Shown: piece by piece, positions 1 through 7,207 of the stretch | Numbering within the stretch: the stretch's first letter is position 1 | Layout of the letters: every line of letters begins with the position of its first letter | NCBI GenBank assembly: GCA_026002695.1 | Contig: BOCB01000042.1 | Location: 1 to 15,395 of the forward strand | DNA: 15,395 nt | Direction: 5' to 3' | Source: Synergistales bacterium | GTDB lineage: Bacteria > Synergistota > Synergistia > Synergistales > Synergistaceae | Position numbers and translations under genes: made by a program | The notes under the pieces: model-generated | Databases searched by the model: none | What the model saw: only the letters and a program-made list of their open reading frames with translations | What the model was told of the DNA's origin: nothing

Positions 1-152
1 CCGATGGCGTTGAGATGGTGATGCCCGGAGATAACAGCACGTTTGAGGTAAAGCTGATCGCTCCGATAGCGATGGAGCCCGGCTTGCGTTTTGCCGTCCG
101 CGAAGGCGGCCGCACTGTCGGCGCCGGCGTCGTGACGGAGATAATGGAGTAG
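1..152 (+). CDS. tuf: Elongation factor Tu, C-terminal fragment
   Basis: Only the last 49 codons of this gene are in the window; its start lies upstream. The frame read from base 3 to the TAG at 150-152 gives the end of EF-Tu domain 3, including [18 protein letters not shown] and the hallmark [12 protein letters not shown] before a final EIME. EF-Tu is the GTPase that carries aminoacyl-tRNA to the ribosomal A site; domain 3 helps bind tRNA and EF-Ts. Tuf directly upstream of rpsJ is a common bacterial order, usually preceded by rpsL, rpsG and fusA, which are not visible here. The identification is secure despite the truncation, which is only the window edge. Confidence 0.96.
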   Translation, partial: DGVEMVMPGDNSTFEVKLIAPIAMEPGLRFAVREGGRTVGAGVVTEIME

Positions 153-158
153 TTTAAT

Positions 159-190
159 ATATCAGCCGGTCTTTACTGACCGGTCGATAT
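159..190 (+). promoter_or_regulatory. Hairpin 1 in the tuf-rpsJ gap
   Basis: Seven bases after the tuf stop there is an inverted repeat: ATATC (159-163) and CCGGTC (166-171) pair with GACCGG (178-183) and GATAT (186-190). The two arms are separated by a 2x2 internal mismatch, and the loop is TTTACT. No T-tract follows, so it is not a canonical intrinsic terminator. It may protect the tuf 3' end, mark an RNA processing site or form part of the rpsJ leader. The fold is visible in the sequence; the function is inference. Confidence 0.55.
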
Positions 191-192
191 TA

Positions 193-210
193 GGGCTTTC
201 ATTAAAGTCC
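193..210 (+). promoter_or_regulatory. Hairpin 2 in the tuf-rpsJ gap
   Basis: GGGCTTT (193-199) pairs with AAAGTCC (204-210) around a CATT loop, giving seven pairs of which one is G-U. It begins two bases after hairpin 1 ends and three bases before hairpin 3 begins. There is no downstream T-run. It probably belongs to a structured leader for the S10 block, but no binding protein can be named from the sequence. Confidence 0.45.
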
Positions 211-213
211 GAG

Positions 214-242
214 TAGATTGATCCCATGGAGGGATAAATTTG
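214..242 (+). promoter_or_regulatory. Hairpin 3, pairing with rpsJ ribosome binding site and TTG start
   Basis: Bases 214-225 pair with 231-242 around the loop ATGGA. Eleven of twelve positions pair, two of them G-U, with one mismatch at 220/236. The core is ATCCC against GGGAT. The 3' arm holds the end of the Shine-Dalgarno GGAGGGA (228-234) and all of the TTG start (240-242); the GGA of the site sits in the loop. Closing this stem should reduce S10 initiation, so it is a candidate translational switch. Whether a ribosomal protein such as L4, which represses the E. coli S10 operon, binds here is unknown. Confidence 0.45.
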
Positions 243-545
243 GCAAAGAACATTCGCATCAAGTTAAAAGCATTCGATCATAAGGTGTTGGACGCGTCCG
301 CTGTTCAAATAGCTGATACGGCCAGTAGGACAGGCGCGAAGATATTCGGCCCCATCCCATTGCCGACAGAAAAAAAGAAGTACACCGTACTGAAGTCCCC
401 TCATAAGGACAAGGATGCGAGGGAGCAGTATGAAATCAGGACGCATAAACGCCTGATAGATATAATAGGTCCGACTCAGAAGACGATGGAAGCGCTCATG
501 CAGTTAAACCTTCCTTCTGGAGTCGATATACAGATTAAGCTATAA
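240..545 (+). CDS. rpsJ: 30S ribosomal protein S10
   Basis: S10 sits in the head of the small subunit and, as NusE, pairs with NusB in transcription antitermination. The 101-residue product has the normal family length. It opens [13 protein letters not shown], has [10 protein letters not shown] at 36-45, and carries the basic extended loop at about 53-71 ([17 protein letters not shown]) that reaches into the 30S head. The start is TTG at 240, chosen because GGAGGGA at 228-234 is well placed and the N-terminus aligns with the family; no suitable ATG exists. It is the first gene of the S10 block, 87 bases after tuf, behind a structured leader that overlaps its own start. Confidence 0.98.
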   Translation: MAKNIRIKLKAFDHKVLDASAVQIADTASRTGAKIFGPIPLPTEKKKYTVLKSPHKDKDAREQYEIRTHKRLIDIIGPTQKTMEALMQLNLPSGVDIQIKL

Positions 546-575
546 GTACGGCTTAGTCTGAAAGGAGTGAAGGTG

Positions 576-1220
576 ATGAGCATTGGGGTTCTGGGGAAGA
601 AAGTGGGAATGACGCAGGTCTTCGACGCCGACGGCAGAGCCGTGCCCGTAACCGTGATAGAGGCTGGTCCGTGCCCGGTGGTTGAGATCCGCACCCCGGA
701 AAAAAACAGCTATTCGGCTGTCCAACTTGGTTTTGCAGATGAAAAACTAAATCATGTAAACAAGCCGAAGAAGGGCTATTTCGATAAACAGGGCGTCTCT
801 CCAAAACGATGGCTGCGCGAATTTCGTGTAGATGACGCGTCGGGTTATTCGGTAGGGCAGGAGATAACGGTATCTCTTTTCAGCGACGGCGAGACTGTAG
901 ATGTGCGCGGTGTAAGCAAGGGTAAGGGCTTGGCCGGCGTAATGAAGAGGTATCATTTTTCAGGTGCTCCCGCAAGTCATGGTGTGTCAAAAGTTCACAG
1001 GCACCCCGGTTCGAGCGGCGCCAACAGCTATCCCGGCCATATTTTTAAGGGCAAGAGGATGGCGGGTCGCATGGGCGGCGAACAAGTAACGACAAAGGGA
1101 CTTACTGTATTTTCGGTTGACGCCGAAAACAATCTTATCCTCATTCGCGGTACAGTTCCTGGCGCGAGTGAAGGCCTTGTGCTGATATATAAGACCTCGG
1201 CGCAGGGCGCGCAGAAATAG
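576..1220 (+). CDS. rplC: 50S ribosomal protein L3
   Basis: L3 is a primary 23S rRNA binder whose long extension reaches towards the peptidyl transferase centre. The product opens with the signature SIGVLGKKVGMTQVF and has the conserved central stretch PGHIFKGKRMAGRMGGEQVT, then VDAENNLILIRGTVPG near the end. I place the start at ATG 576, giving 214 residues, because AAAGGAG at 561-567 is eight bases upstream; an in-frame GTG at 567 would overlap that site. It lies 30 bases after rpsJ and 18 before rplD, in standard S10-operon order. Confidence 0.98.
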   Translation: MSIGVLGKKVGMTQVFDADGRAVPVTVIEAGPCPVVEIRTPEKNSYSAVQLGFADEKLNHVNKPKKGYFDKQGVSPKRWLREFRVDDASGYSVGQEITVSLFSDGETVDVRGVSKGKGLAGVMKRYHFSGAPASHGVSKVHRHPGSSGANSYPGHIFKGKRMAGRMGGEQVTTKGLTVFSVDAENNLILIRGTVPGASEGLVLIYKTSAQGAQK

Positions 1221-1238
1221 GCCGGGGAGGCGAAAGGA

Positions 1239-1862
1239 ATGCCAATCGTCAAGCAGGTAAATTGGAACGGCGATGTGATAGGGGATTTCACGCTCTCCGA
1301 TGAAGTTTTTGACGCTCCTGTACATGCAGCGGCTATGCATCAGGTGGTTGTGGCTCACTTGGCAAACAAGAGGGTGGGTACTCACGACACAAAGGATCGC
1401 GGTGACGTAAGGGGAGGTGGCAGGAAGCCGTGGCGTCAGAAGCACACCGGCAGAGCGCGTGTGGGCAGTACGAGATCGCCGCTGTGGGTTGGCGGTGGAG
1501 TTGCCCATGGGCCGCACCCGCGCGATTATCATCAAAAGGTCAACAGGAAAGTGCGCCGTCTCGCGTTGAGGAGTGCCCTGTCGCTCAAAGCGAGCGAGAA
1601 CAATATGTTGGTTATCGACAAGATTGCGCTTGACGCGCCGAAGACTAAAGCAGTAGCTGCGTTTCTTGGTAAAGCGGAATGCGAGCGTAAACCTCTCTTT
1701 ATCGTTCATGAGAGTATGCCTTCTATCACGAAGTCGGTGGGCAATATTCCGGGCGCTCATGTATTGCATGTTGACAGCGTCAATGTGTACGACCTTCTCG
1801 ATCATATAAAACTCATCGCAACTCCTGAGGCGGTAAGAAGACTTGAGGAGGTGTTCGCATGA
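1239..1862 (+). CDS. rplD: 50S ribosomal protein L4
   Basis: L4 binds 23S rRNA domain I, and its extended loop lines the narrow part of the exit tunnel. In E. coli it also represses its own operon in transcription and translation; whether it does so here is not shown. The 207-residue product has the expected VAHLANKRVGTHDTKDRGDVRGGGRKPWRQKHTG-type tunnel loop at about residues 39-95, including GGGRKPWRQKHTGRAR (59-74), and ends LIATPEAVRRLEEVFA. The ATG start at 1239 follows GGGGAGG. The stop overlaps the rplW start as ATGA (1859-1862). The last codons contain GAGGAGG, the ribosome binding site for rplW, so the two are probably translationally coupled. Confidence 0.97.
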   Translation: MPIVKQVNWNGDVIGDFTLSDEVFDAPVHAAAMHQVVVAHLANKRVGTHDTKDRGDVRGGGRKPWRQKHTGRARVGSTRSPLWVGGGVAHGPHPRDYHQKVNRKVRRLALRSALSLKASENNMLVIDKIALDAPKTKAVAAFLGKAECERKPLFIVHESMPSITKSVGNIPGAHVLHVDSVNVYDLLDHIKLIATPEAVRRLEEVFA

Positions 1863-2155
1863 CGTTCACGGCACACGACATAATAGTGCGTCCCATCATC
1901 ACAGAGAAGACGAGCAGGATGATGTCGGACAATAAATACACCTTTGAGGTGCTTCCCTCCGTCAATAAAATAGAGATACGCAATGCGGTGGAGAGTGTCT
2001 TCAAGGTAAAGGTATCGAGCGTCCACACCATGAGGGTGCATTCGAAGCCCAAGAGGATGGGGCGTTTTATCGGGCGCTCGCGCTCGTGGAAAAAGGCGAT
2101 CGTAACGCTTCTTCCGGGGCAGCGCATAGAGTTCTTCGACGGCGTCGGTATATAG
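1859..2155 (+). CDS. rplW: 50S ribosomal protein L23
   Basis: L23 stands at the tunnel exit and docks trigger factor and the signal recognition particle. The 98-residue product has the family opening DIIVRPIITEKTS, the KYTFEVLPSVNKIEIRNAVE core and the VHTMRV strand. A basic loop, SKPKRMGRFIGRSRSWKKA at about 62-80, inserts into rRNA. Its ATG overlaps the rplD stop by four bases and its Shine-Dalgarno GAGGAGG (1845-1851) lies inside rplD. The length is typical and nothing is missing. Confidence 0.97.
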   Translation: MTFTAHDIIVRPIITEKTSRMMSDNKYTFEVLPSVNKIEIRNAVESVFKVKVSSVHTMRVHSKPKRMGRFIGRSRSWKKAIVTLLPGQRIEFFDGVGI

Positions 2156-2170
2156 GGAGGTGTTTTTGAG

Positions 2171-2995
2171 ATGGGTGTAAAGAAATACCGCCCCACAACG
2201 CCGGGACGCCGTTTTATGACGAGTCCTGACTTTGCCGAGATAACGAAGTCCAAGCCGGAGCGCAGCCTGACTGAGTCATTGAACAGTCACGGAGGCCGTA
2301 ACAATACCGGCCGTATAACGTCGCGTCATATTGGCGGCGGGGCGAGGAAGCTCTACAGGATAATAGACTTCAAGAGGGACAAGATAGGAGTCCCCGGGAA
2401 GATAGCTGCCATAGAGTATGATCCGAACCGTTCGGCTCGTATAGCTCTCGTGAACTATCTCGACGGCGAGAAACGCTATATATTAGCTCCGGTAGGTTTG
2501 GGTGTGGGTGATATGATAGAAGCAGGGCCCAAAGCAGACATCAAGCCGGGCAACGCGTTGAAGTTGAAGGACATACCGGATGGCACCGTGATTCATAACA
2601 TTGAGTTGGAGCCGGGGCGCGGCGGTGTGATGGCGCGTTCGGCCGGTACTTCCGCACAGCTCATGGCGAAAGAGGGTAAGTATGCTTTTGTCAGGACGCC
2701 GGCCGGGGAGCTTCGCTTAGTGCTCTTGGAGTGTATGGCCACCGTAGGGCAGGTCGGCAACGAGGAGCATGAGAATATCGTATACGGCAAAGCCGGACGC
2801 ACTCGCTGGAAGGGACGCAGACCGCACGTGCGCGGCATGGTGATGAATCCGGTCGACCACCCGATGGGCGGAGGCGAAGGGCGCAGCAAATCCCATAAGC
2901 ATCCTGTCTCTCCGTGGGGTACTCCTGCTAAGGGCTATAGGACGCGCAAACGCAAGCCTTCCGATAAGTTCATAGTCCGCAGGCGCGGCAAGTGA
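2171..2995 (+). CDS. rplB: 50S ribosomal protein L2
   Basis: L2 is among the most conserved 50S proteins; it supports subunit association and the peptidyl transferase centre. The 274-residue product has the N-terminal RPTTPGRRF, the OB-like and SH3-like core, and the glycine-rich C-terminal region [15 protein letters not shown] followed by HPVSPWG and KFIVRRR. His230 corresponds to E. coli His229, a residue tied to peptidyl transferase activity, and is kept. Two residues on, the usual His is Met232. The start at ATG 2171 follows GGGAGGT at 2155-2161. It is 15 bases from both neighbours, in standard order. Confidence 0.98.
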   Translation: MGVKKYRPTTPGRRFMTSPDFAEITKSKPERSLTESLNSHGGRNNTGRITSRHIGGGARKLYRIIDFKRDKIGVPGKIAAIEYDPNRSARIALVNYLDGEKRYILAPVGLGVGDMIEAGPKADIKPGNALKLKDIPDGTVIHNIELEPGRGGVMARSAGTSAQLMAKEGKYAFVRTPAGELRLVLLECMATVGQVGNEEHENIVYGKAGRTRWKGRRPHVRGMVMNPVDHPMGGGEGRSKSHKHPVSPWGTPAKGYRTRKRKPSDKFIVRRRGK

Positions 2996-3010
2996 GGAGG
3001 TAGGGAATAG

Positions 3011-3295
3011 ATGGCACGTTCGCTGAAAAAAGGGCCTTATGTGGACGCTAAACTCCTCAAACGCGTAGAGGATATGAACGACTCAGGCAAGAAGAGGGTT
3101 TTGAAGACTTGGGCACGCCGATCCAGCGTTACGCCGGAGATGATAGGGCACACGATAGCTGTCCACAACGGCAAGGTACATATACCAGTCTACATAAGCG
3201 ACAACATGATAGGCCATAAACTCGGAGAGTTCGCGCCAACCCGCAGGTTCGGAGGCCACGCGGGGCAGGAGCGATCCACTAAGGTCAAGAGGTAG
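3011..3295 (+). CDS. rpsS: 30S ribosomal protein S19
   Basis: S19 lies in the 30S head with S13 and contacts tRNA and bridge B1a. The 94-residue product has the characteristic start [11 protein letters not shown], then [22 protein letters not shown] and the C-terminal [15 protein letters not shown]. The ATG at 3011 follows GAGGAGGT at 2994-3001. All five isoleucines are ATA, a striking codon choice for a highly expressed gene. Its last codons (AAGAGGTAG) supply the ribosome binding site for rplV, seven bases on. Confidence 0.98.
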   Translation: MARSLKKGPYVDAKLLKRVEDMNDSGKKRVLKTWARRSSVTPEMIGHTIAVHNGKVHIPVYISDNMIGHKLGEFAPTRRFGGHAGQERSTKVKR

Positions 3296-3302
3296 TGCGA
3301 AG

Positions 3303-3644
3303 ATGGATATAATAGAAGCTGAAGCGACAGCGAGGCAGGTTCGCATATCTACAGACAAGGCGCGCCGCGTTTTGGAGCTGATAAGGGGCAAGAGCGCTTC
3401 TGAGGCGATTACGTTGCTTAAATTTACGCCGACGAAGGGCGCGCGCTACATAGAGAAGACGCTTAAGAGCGCGATGTCGAACGCGGAGCATAACTTGGGG
3501 CTTGATATTGACAAGCTCTTCGTTGTGAGAGCCACTGCCGACCAAGGGGCATATATGAGGCGCTTCAGGCCGGTTTCTCACGGCCGCGCTCATGCCTTTA
3601 GGCGTCATACGAGCCACATTACCGTAGCTGTGGCTGAGAAGTAG
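3303..3644 (+). CDS. rplV: 50S ribosomal protein L22
   Basis: L22 contacts all 23S rRNA domains, and its beta-hairpin lines the tunnel constriction opposite L4, where macrolide-resistance changes arise in other species. The 113-residue product has the family pattern: helices at about 16-45 ([14 protein letters not shown]), [13 protein letters not shown] at 52-64 and the hairpin [20 protein letters not shown] at about 82-101. The ATG at 3303 uses AAGAGGT (3287-3293), which lies across the end and stop of rpsS, so coupling to S19 is likely. The length is normal. Confidence 0.98.
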   Translation: MDIIEAEATARQVRISTDKARRVLELIRGKSASEAITLLKFTPTKGARYIEKTLKSAMSNAEHNLGLDIDKLFVVRATADQGAYMRRFRPVSHGRAHAFRRHTSHITVAVAEK

Positions 3645-3658
3645 GAGGGGGCTTAACA

Positions 3659-4342
3659 TTGGGCCAGAAAGTTCACCCGGTAGGTTATCGTCTGGGGGTC
3701 ATTTATGATTGGGAGTCTCGTTGGTACGCGCGCGGGCGTAATTACGCCAAGAATCTGCACGCGGATCTTGAGCTTCGCAAGTGGCTCAAAAAAAGATGGA
3801 CAAACGCCGGTATCAGCAGAATAGAGATAGAGCGCATAGGTAACGTTATGAGGTTCACTGTTTTCACGGCACGTCCCGGCGTAGTCATAGGCAAGGGCGG
3901 TGAGGAGATACAGAAAATCCGCGACGAGCTTCAGGCGATGACCGGGAGCCGCATAATGATAAATATCCAAGAGATCAAGAATCCCGACGCTGAGGCTCAG
4001 GTAGTGTCAGAGGGCGTGGCCTCGGCTCTTGAGAAGAGGATCAGCTTCCGCCGCGCGATGAAGCAGTCTATATTCAGGGCGATGAAGAGCGGAGCCAAAG
4101 GCATAAAAATACAGACTGCCGGCAGACTTGGCGGCGCTGAAATAGCGCGCACGGAATGGTATCTTGAGGGGCAGCTTCCTCTTTCGACTTTGCGCGCGGA
4201 TATCAGTTACGGATTTGCCGAGGCGCACACGATATACGGAGTCATCGGCGTTAAGGTCTGGATATACAAGGGTGAAATAATGGAGCGCCCTGTTGCCGCC
4301 GATACGACGGAGGCTGCCGCTCCGAGAGAGAGGAGGCAGTAG
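3659..4342 (+). CDS. rpsC: 30S ribosomal protein S3
   Basis: S3 sits at the mRNA entry channel and contributes to its helicase activity. The 227-residue product starts [12 protein letters not shown] and has a type II KH domain with the GKGG motif at 78-81 ([14 protein letters not shown]). The C-terminal domain contains [31 protein letters not shown] and VKVWIYKGE. The start is TTG at 3659, supported by GGAGGGG just upstream and by alignment of the N-terminus; there is no in-frame ATG nearby. The tail APRERRQ is encoded by the sequence forming the rplP ribosome binding site. Confidence 0.97.
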   Translation: MGQKVHPVGYRLGVIYDWESRWYARGRNYAKNLHADLELRKWLKKRWTNAGISRIEIERIGNVMRFTVFTARPGVVIGKGGEEIQKIRDELQAMTGSRIMINIQEIKNPDAEAQVVSEGVASALEKRISFRRAMKQSIFRAMKSGAKGIKIQTAGRLGGAEIARTEWYLEGQLPLSTLRADISYGFAEAHTIYGVIGVKVWIYKGEIMERPVAADTTEAAAPRERRQ

Positions 4343-4343
4343 G

Positions 4344-4763
4344 ATGCTTTCTCCAAAGAGAGTAAAATACCGTAAACCGCACCTCACCGCTCTGAGAGGC
4401 ATTTCAAAGGGCGCCACTAAGATAGATTTCGGCGAGTATGGTCTTCAGGCGCTCGAAAATGGCTGGATAACCGCGCGTCAGATAGAAGCGGTTCGTGTGG
4501 CCATATCGCGCAAAATGAAAAAGGGCGGCAAGATATGGATAAGGATATTCCCCGACAGACCGGTAACGGAGAAGCCTCTCGAAACCCGTATGGGTAAGGG
4601 TAAAGGTAACGTCGAGTACTGGACGGCGGCTGTGAAGCGCGGGCGCGTCATGTTCGAGATAGAGGGAGTGCCTCGCGATGTAGCGGAGGCTGCTTTCAGG
4701 ACGGCTTCTTTTAAGCTCCCGATAAAGGTGAAACTCCTTGCGAGAGAGGGAGTTGATGCCTGA
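4344..4763 (+). CDS. rplP: 50S ribosomal protein L16
   Basis: L16 shapes the A-site tRNA elbow contact and acts late in 50S assembly. The frame stays open upstream into rpsC, but the ATG at 4344 gives the family start [11 protein letters not shown] and 139 residues, the usual length, and AGGAGG at 4331-4336 is seven bases away. The conserved loop [12 protein letters not shown] spans 82-93; Arg82 corresponds to the arginine hydroxylated in E. coli L16, though no such enzyme is visible here. The start is one base after the rpsC stop, and the stop shares one base with the rpmC start (TGATG). Confidence 0.98.
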   Translation: MLSPKRVKYRKPHLTALRGISKGATKIDFGEYGLQALENGWITARQIEAVRVAISRKMKKGGKIWIRIFPDRPVTEKPLETRMGKGKGNVEYWTAAVKRGRVMFEIEGVPRDVAEAAFRTASFKLPIKVKLLAREGVDA

Positions 4764-4978
4764 TGGACGGGAAAGAGCTTAGGCAGATGACTGTCGAGGA
4801 ACTTCAGGAGAAGCATCGTCAGTTCAAGGAAGAACTTTTCAATCTGCGCTTCCAAAGCGCGATTGGGCAGCTTGGTAACACAAGCCGCATCAGGGAGGTT
4901 CGCAAGACCATAGCGAGGGTTCTCACTATACTGAGGGAAAAAGAACTCTCCTCAGAGCGAGCCGGGGTAAGGGGGTAA
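4763..4978 (+). CDS. rpmC: 50S ribosomal protein L29
   Basis: L29 is a small two-helix protein next to L23 at the tunnel exit. The 71 residues contain the family core: [20 protein letters not shown] (about 6-25), then [37 protein letters not shown] second helix at about 27-59. The ATG overlaps the rplP TGA by one base and only a weak purine stretch precedes it, so reinitiation after L16 is the likely mode of translation. Length and position between rplP and rpsQ are typical. Confidence 0.97.
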   Translation: MDGKELRQMTVEELQEKHRQFKEELFNLRFQSAIGQLGNTSRIREVRKTIARVLTILREKELSSERAGVRG

Positions 4979-4985
4979 TTCGGTA

Positions 4986-5285
4986 ATGAAGGAACAGTCT
5001 TCGCCTCACCGCAAGGTCAGGACAGGCATAGTTACCAGCGACAAGATGAACAAAACAGTGGTCGTTCGCGTTGACAGAATGTCAAAGCACCCCCTGTACG
5101 GAAAGCCTGTGCTCAAGATGAAGAAGTATATGGCTCATGACGAGGCTAATGAATGCCGAGTCGGCGACAGAATTATAATAGAGGAGACTCGCCCTTTGAG
5201 CTGTCTGAAGAGATGGCGTGTGGCCGAGATAGTCGAGCGTGCTCCGCTTCTTGGGACAAACGCTCCGGAGGAGGCTGAGGCGTAA
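4986..5285 (+). CDS. rpsQ: 30S ribosomal protein S17
   Basis: S17 is an OB-fold primary binder of the 16S rRNA 5' domain. The 99 residues include [20 protein letters not shown] (12-31), the loop KHPLYGKPV and KYMAHDE, and the closing [23 protein letters not shown]. The family is usually about 84-90 residues, so the acidic, alanine-rich tail after residue 85 is an extension. Part of that tail (PEE, codons with GGAGGAGG) serves as the rplN ribosome binding site. The start at ATG 4986 follows AAGGGGG at 4969-4975. The stop directly abuts the rplN ATG. Confidence 0.97.
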   Translation: MKEQSSPHRKVRTGIVTSDKMNKTVVVRVDRMSKHPLYGKPVLKMKKYMAHDEANECRVGDRIIIEETRPLSCLKRWRVAEIVERAPLLGTNAPEEAEA

Positions 5286-5654
5286 ATGATACAGCTGCGC
5301 ACAGTACTCAACGTGGCGGATAACTCCGGCGCGAAGAAGATACTTTGTATACAGGTTAAGGGCGGTTCCTTCCGCAAGGTAGGTTCGGTTGGCGATGTCA
5401 TAGTCGCTTCCGTTAAGGAGGCTATCCCGAACAGCAACGTCAGCAAGGGAGATGTCATCAAGGCAGTTATCGTCCGCACGAGGAAGGAAGTTCGCCGTAA
5501 GGACGGTTCCTATGTGAGGTTCGATGATAATGCCGCTGTGCTTATCGACAACAACGGGGATCCGAAAGGCACCCGTATATTCGGCCCCGTCGCGCGCGAG
5601 CTGAGAGAGAAACGCTATATGCGAATAGTCTCCCTTGCGCCTGAGGTTGTCTGA
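5286..5654 (+). CDS. rplN: 50S ribosomal protein L14
   Basis: L14 lies at the subunit interface, forms bridges to 16S rRNA and is the docking site of the silencing factor RsfS in other bacteria. The 122-residue product has the normal length and the signature start [18 protein letters not shown], then [31 protein letters not shown] and [14 protein letters not shown]. Its ATG follows the rpsQ TAA with no spacer, and its Shine-Dalgarno lies in the last rpsQ codons, so coupling to S17 is nearly obligatory. It opens what would be the spc operon in E. coli, but I see no gap for a separate promoter. Confidence 0.98.
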   Translation: MIQLRTVLNVADNSGAKKILCIQVKGGSFRKVGSVGDVIVASVKEAIPNSNVSKGDVIKAVIVRTRKEVRRKDGSYVRFDDNAAVLIDNNGDPKGTRIFGPVARELREKRYMRIVSLAPEVV

Positions 5655-5670
5655 GGAGGGTTTGTGAGTC

Positions 5671-5997
5671 ATGTCTAATATGCGTCTGCGCAAAGGCGAC
5701 CGCGTATATATAATTGCCGGCAAGGATAAAGGCAAGGAAGGCAAAATATTGCGCAGGGACGTTGAGAAGGAAAAGATAGTCGTAGAAAATGTAAATATGA
5801 TAACAAAGAACTCCAAGCCCTCGCAGAAAAATCCAAGGGGCGGTCAGATAAAGATGGAGGCACCAATTCACGCTTCGAACGCAATGCTCGTCTGTCCGTC
5901 ATGTGGCAAACCGACGCGCATAGCGAGAGCGTTCCTTGACAATGGCTCAAAGGTTCGCGTTTGCAAAAAATGCGGCGAAGTCATAGGCAAGGCATAG
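5671..5997 (+). CDS. rplX: 50S ribosomal protein L24, zinc-ribbon form
   Basis: L24 starts 50S assembly by binding the 5' end of 23S rRNA. The 108 residues contain an N-terminal KOW segment (about 7-35, LRKGDRVYIIAGKDKGKEGK), the loop KNPRGGQIKMEAPIHASNAM, and a C-terminal metal site CPSCGKP (Cys75, Cys78) with VCKKCGE (Cys98, Cys101). The four cysteines suggest bound zinc, as in many non-enteric bacterial L24 proteins. The ATG at 5671 is preceded by GAGGAGGG at 5653-5660; a second in-frame ATG at 5680 is less well placed. Confidence 0.97.
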   Translation: MSNMRLRKGDRVYIIAGKDKGKEGKILRRDVEKEKIVVENVNMITKNSKPSQKNPRGGQIKMEAPIHASNAMLVCPSCGKPTRIARAFLDNGSKVRVCKKCGEVIGKA

Positions 5998-6013
5998 GGA
6001 AGGAGATACAGAC

Positions 6014-6556
6014 ATGACAGCACGTCTCCTGGAGAAGTATAAAAAGGAGGTTACGCAGAGGCTCCAATCTCAGTTTAATTACAAGAGCCCGATGCAGATT
6101 CCCAACCTCGTCAAGATAGTCGTCAACATTGGCGTCAGCGAGGCTAAGTTGGACATGAAATACATGGAGGCCTCTATAAACGAGCTTTCCATAATCACCG
6201 GGCAGCGCCCTATGATGAAGAAGGCAAAAAGGTCAGTCGCCGGTTTCAAAGTGCGTGAAGGTATGCCGGTTGCCTGCTACGTTACGCTACGGAGTTCGCG
6301 CATGTGGGAATTTGCCGACAGGCTGATAAGCATAGCGCTGCCACGGATAAAGGACTTTCAGGGTGTTTCCCGCAAAGGTTTCGACGGAAGGGGCAACTAT
6401 AACCTCGGTCTGAGGGAGCAGCTTCTCTTCCCTGAAATAGAGTACGACAAAGTCATTCGTCAGCGCGGGATGAACGTAACGTTCGTTACGACCGCGAAGA
6501 CGGATGAAGAGGCTTATGCCCTGCTCGCAGAGCTTGGGATGCCTTTCAGCAGATAG
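6014..6556 (+). CDS. rplE: 50S ribosomal protein L5
   Basis: L5 carries 5S rRNA in the central protuberance and contacts P-site tRNA and S13. The 180-residue product is of normal length, with [13 protein letters not shown] near the start, then [16 protein letters not shown] (about 29-44), [23 protein letters not shown] and the C-terminal [29 protein letters not shown] and [19 protein letters not shown] 6014 follows AAGGAGA at 6000-6006. The order L24-L5-S14-S8 is standard. Confidence 0.98.
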   Translation: MTARLLEKYKKEVTQRLQSQFNYKSPMQIPNLVKIVVNIGVSEAKLDMKYMEASINELSIITGQRPMMKKAKRSVAGFKVREGMPVACYVTLRSSRMWEFADRLISIALPRIKDFQGVSRKGFDGRGNYNLGLREQLLFPEIEYDKVIRQRGMNVTFVTTAKTDEEAYALLAELGMPFSR

Positions 6557-6580
6557 ACGCTTTTTGGAAGGAGATATACG

Positions 6581-6766
6581 ATGGCACGCAAGAGTTTGCG
6601 GATCAAGGCCAAGCAAGAGCCGAAGTTCAAGGTCAGGAAGTACAACCGTTGTCCCATCTGCGGCAGGCCGAGAGGGTATATTAGGATGTTCGATATGTGC
6701 CGCTGCTGCTTCAGGAGCCTGGCACGCGAGGGAAAGATTCCTGGCGTAGTCAAGTCCAGTTGGTAG
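6581..6766 (+). CDS. rpsN: 30S ribosomal protein S14, type Z (zinc-binding)
   Basis: S14 joins the 30S head late in assembly near S3 and S10. This is the short, zinc-binding paralogue of 61 residues, opposed to the roughly 100-residue zinc-free form. The metal site is Cys24 and Cys27 (CPIC) with Cys40 and Cys43 (CRCC); Cys42 is an additional cysteine where the family commonly has Ile. The close IPGVVKSSW is typical. ATG 6581 follows GGAAGGAGA at 6566-6574. In several bacteria type Z genes are also called rpsZ. Confidence 0.97.
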   Translation: MARKSLRIKAKQEPKFKVRKYNRCPICGRPRGYIRMFDMCRCCFRSLAREGKIPGVVKSSW

Positions 6767-6790
6767 AGCGCGAAGGGAGGCTAACCAAGG

Positions 6791-7195
6791 ATGCACGTTA
6801 CAGATCCTGTGGCCGACATGCTTACTCGTATTCGTAACGCTAACACTGTCTATCATGAGATGGTGGATATGCCGATGAGTAAGCTGCGTCTTGAGATTGC
6901 TCGTATTCTCAAGGACGAGGGCTACATACGCAACTATAAAACAGTCACCGACCCCAAGCTGCCCGTACCGACGCTCCGTGTATATATGAGCTACGGTACA
7001 GGGCGAGAGAGAGTTATACAGAATTTGAAGCGTATCAGCAAGCCGGGGCGCCGTATATACGTTGGCAAGGACGACGTTCCGAAGGTGATGGGCGGTCTCG
7101 GTATTGCCCTCGTATCGACGTCCAAGGGACTTATGACCGACGCCGGAGCTCGTAAAAACGGTCTCGGCGGGGAGGTCATATGCTATGTCTGGTAA
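6791..7195 (+). CDS. rpsH: 30S ribosomal protein S8
   Basis: S8 binds 16S rRNA helix 21 and in E. coli represses the spc operon; I could not recognise an equivalent mRNA site here. The 134 residues begin [17 protein letters not shown], and hold [14 protein letters not shown] (104-117) and the closing [14 protein letters not shown] 6791 is ten bases after AAGGGAGG (6773-6780). Its first forty codons prefer CGT and ATT where neighbours often use AGG and ATA. I treat this as minor variation, since the rest of the gene is mixed. Confidence 0.98.
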   Translation: MHVTDPVADMLTRIRNANTVYHEMVDMPMSKLRLEIARILKDEGYIRNYKTVTDPKLPVPTLRVYMSYGTGRERVIQNLKRISKPGRRIYVGKDDVPKVMGGLGIALVSTSKGLMTDAGARKNGLGGEVICYVW

Positions 7196-7207
7196 GGGGT
7201 GTTCGTC

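Noticed and set aside
987..1805. A 272-codon open frame on the - strand across rplC and rplD
   Set aside because: It lies wholly antisense to L3 and L4, which are unmistakable. The translation shows no domain I recognise and it is best explained as a shadow of their codon bias.
5082..5816. A 244-codon open frame on the - strand across rpsQ, rplN and rplX
   Set aside because: Antisense to three conserved genes, with no recognisable motif. Treated as a shadow frame.
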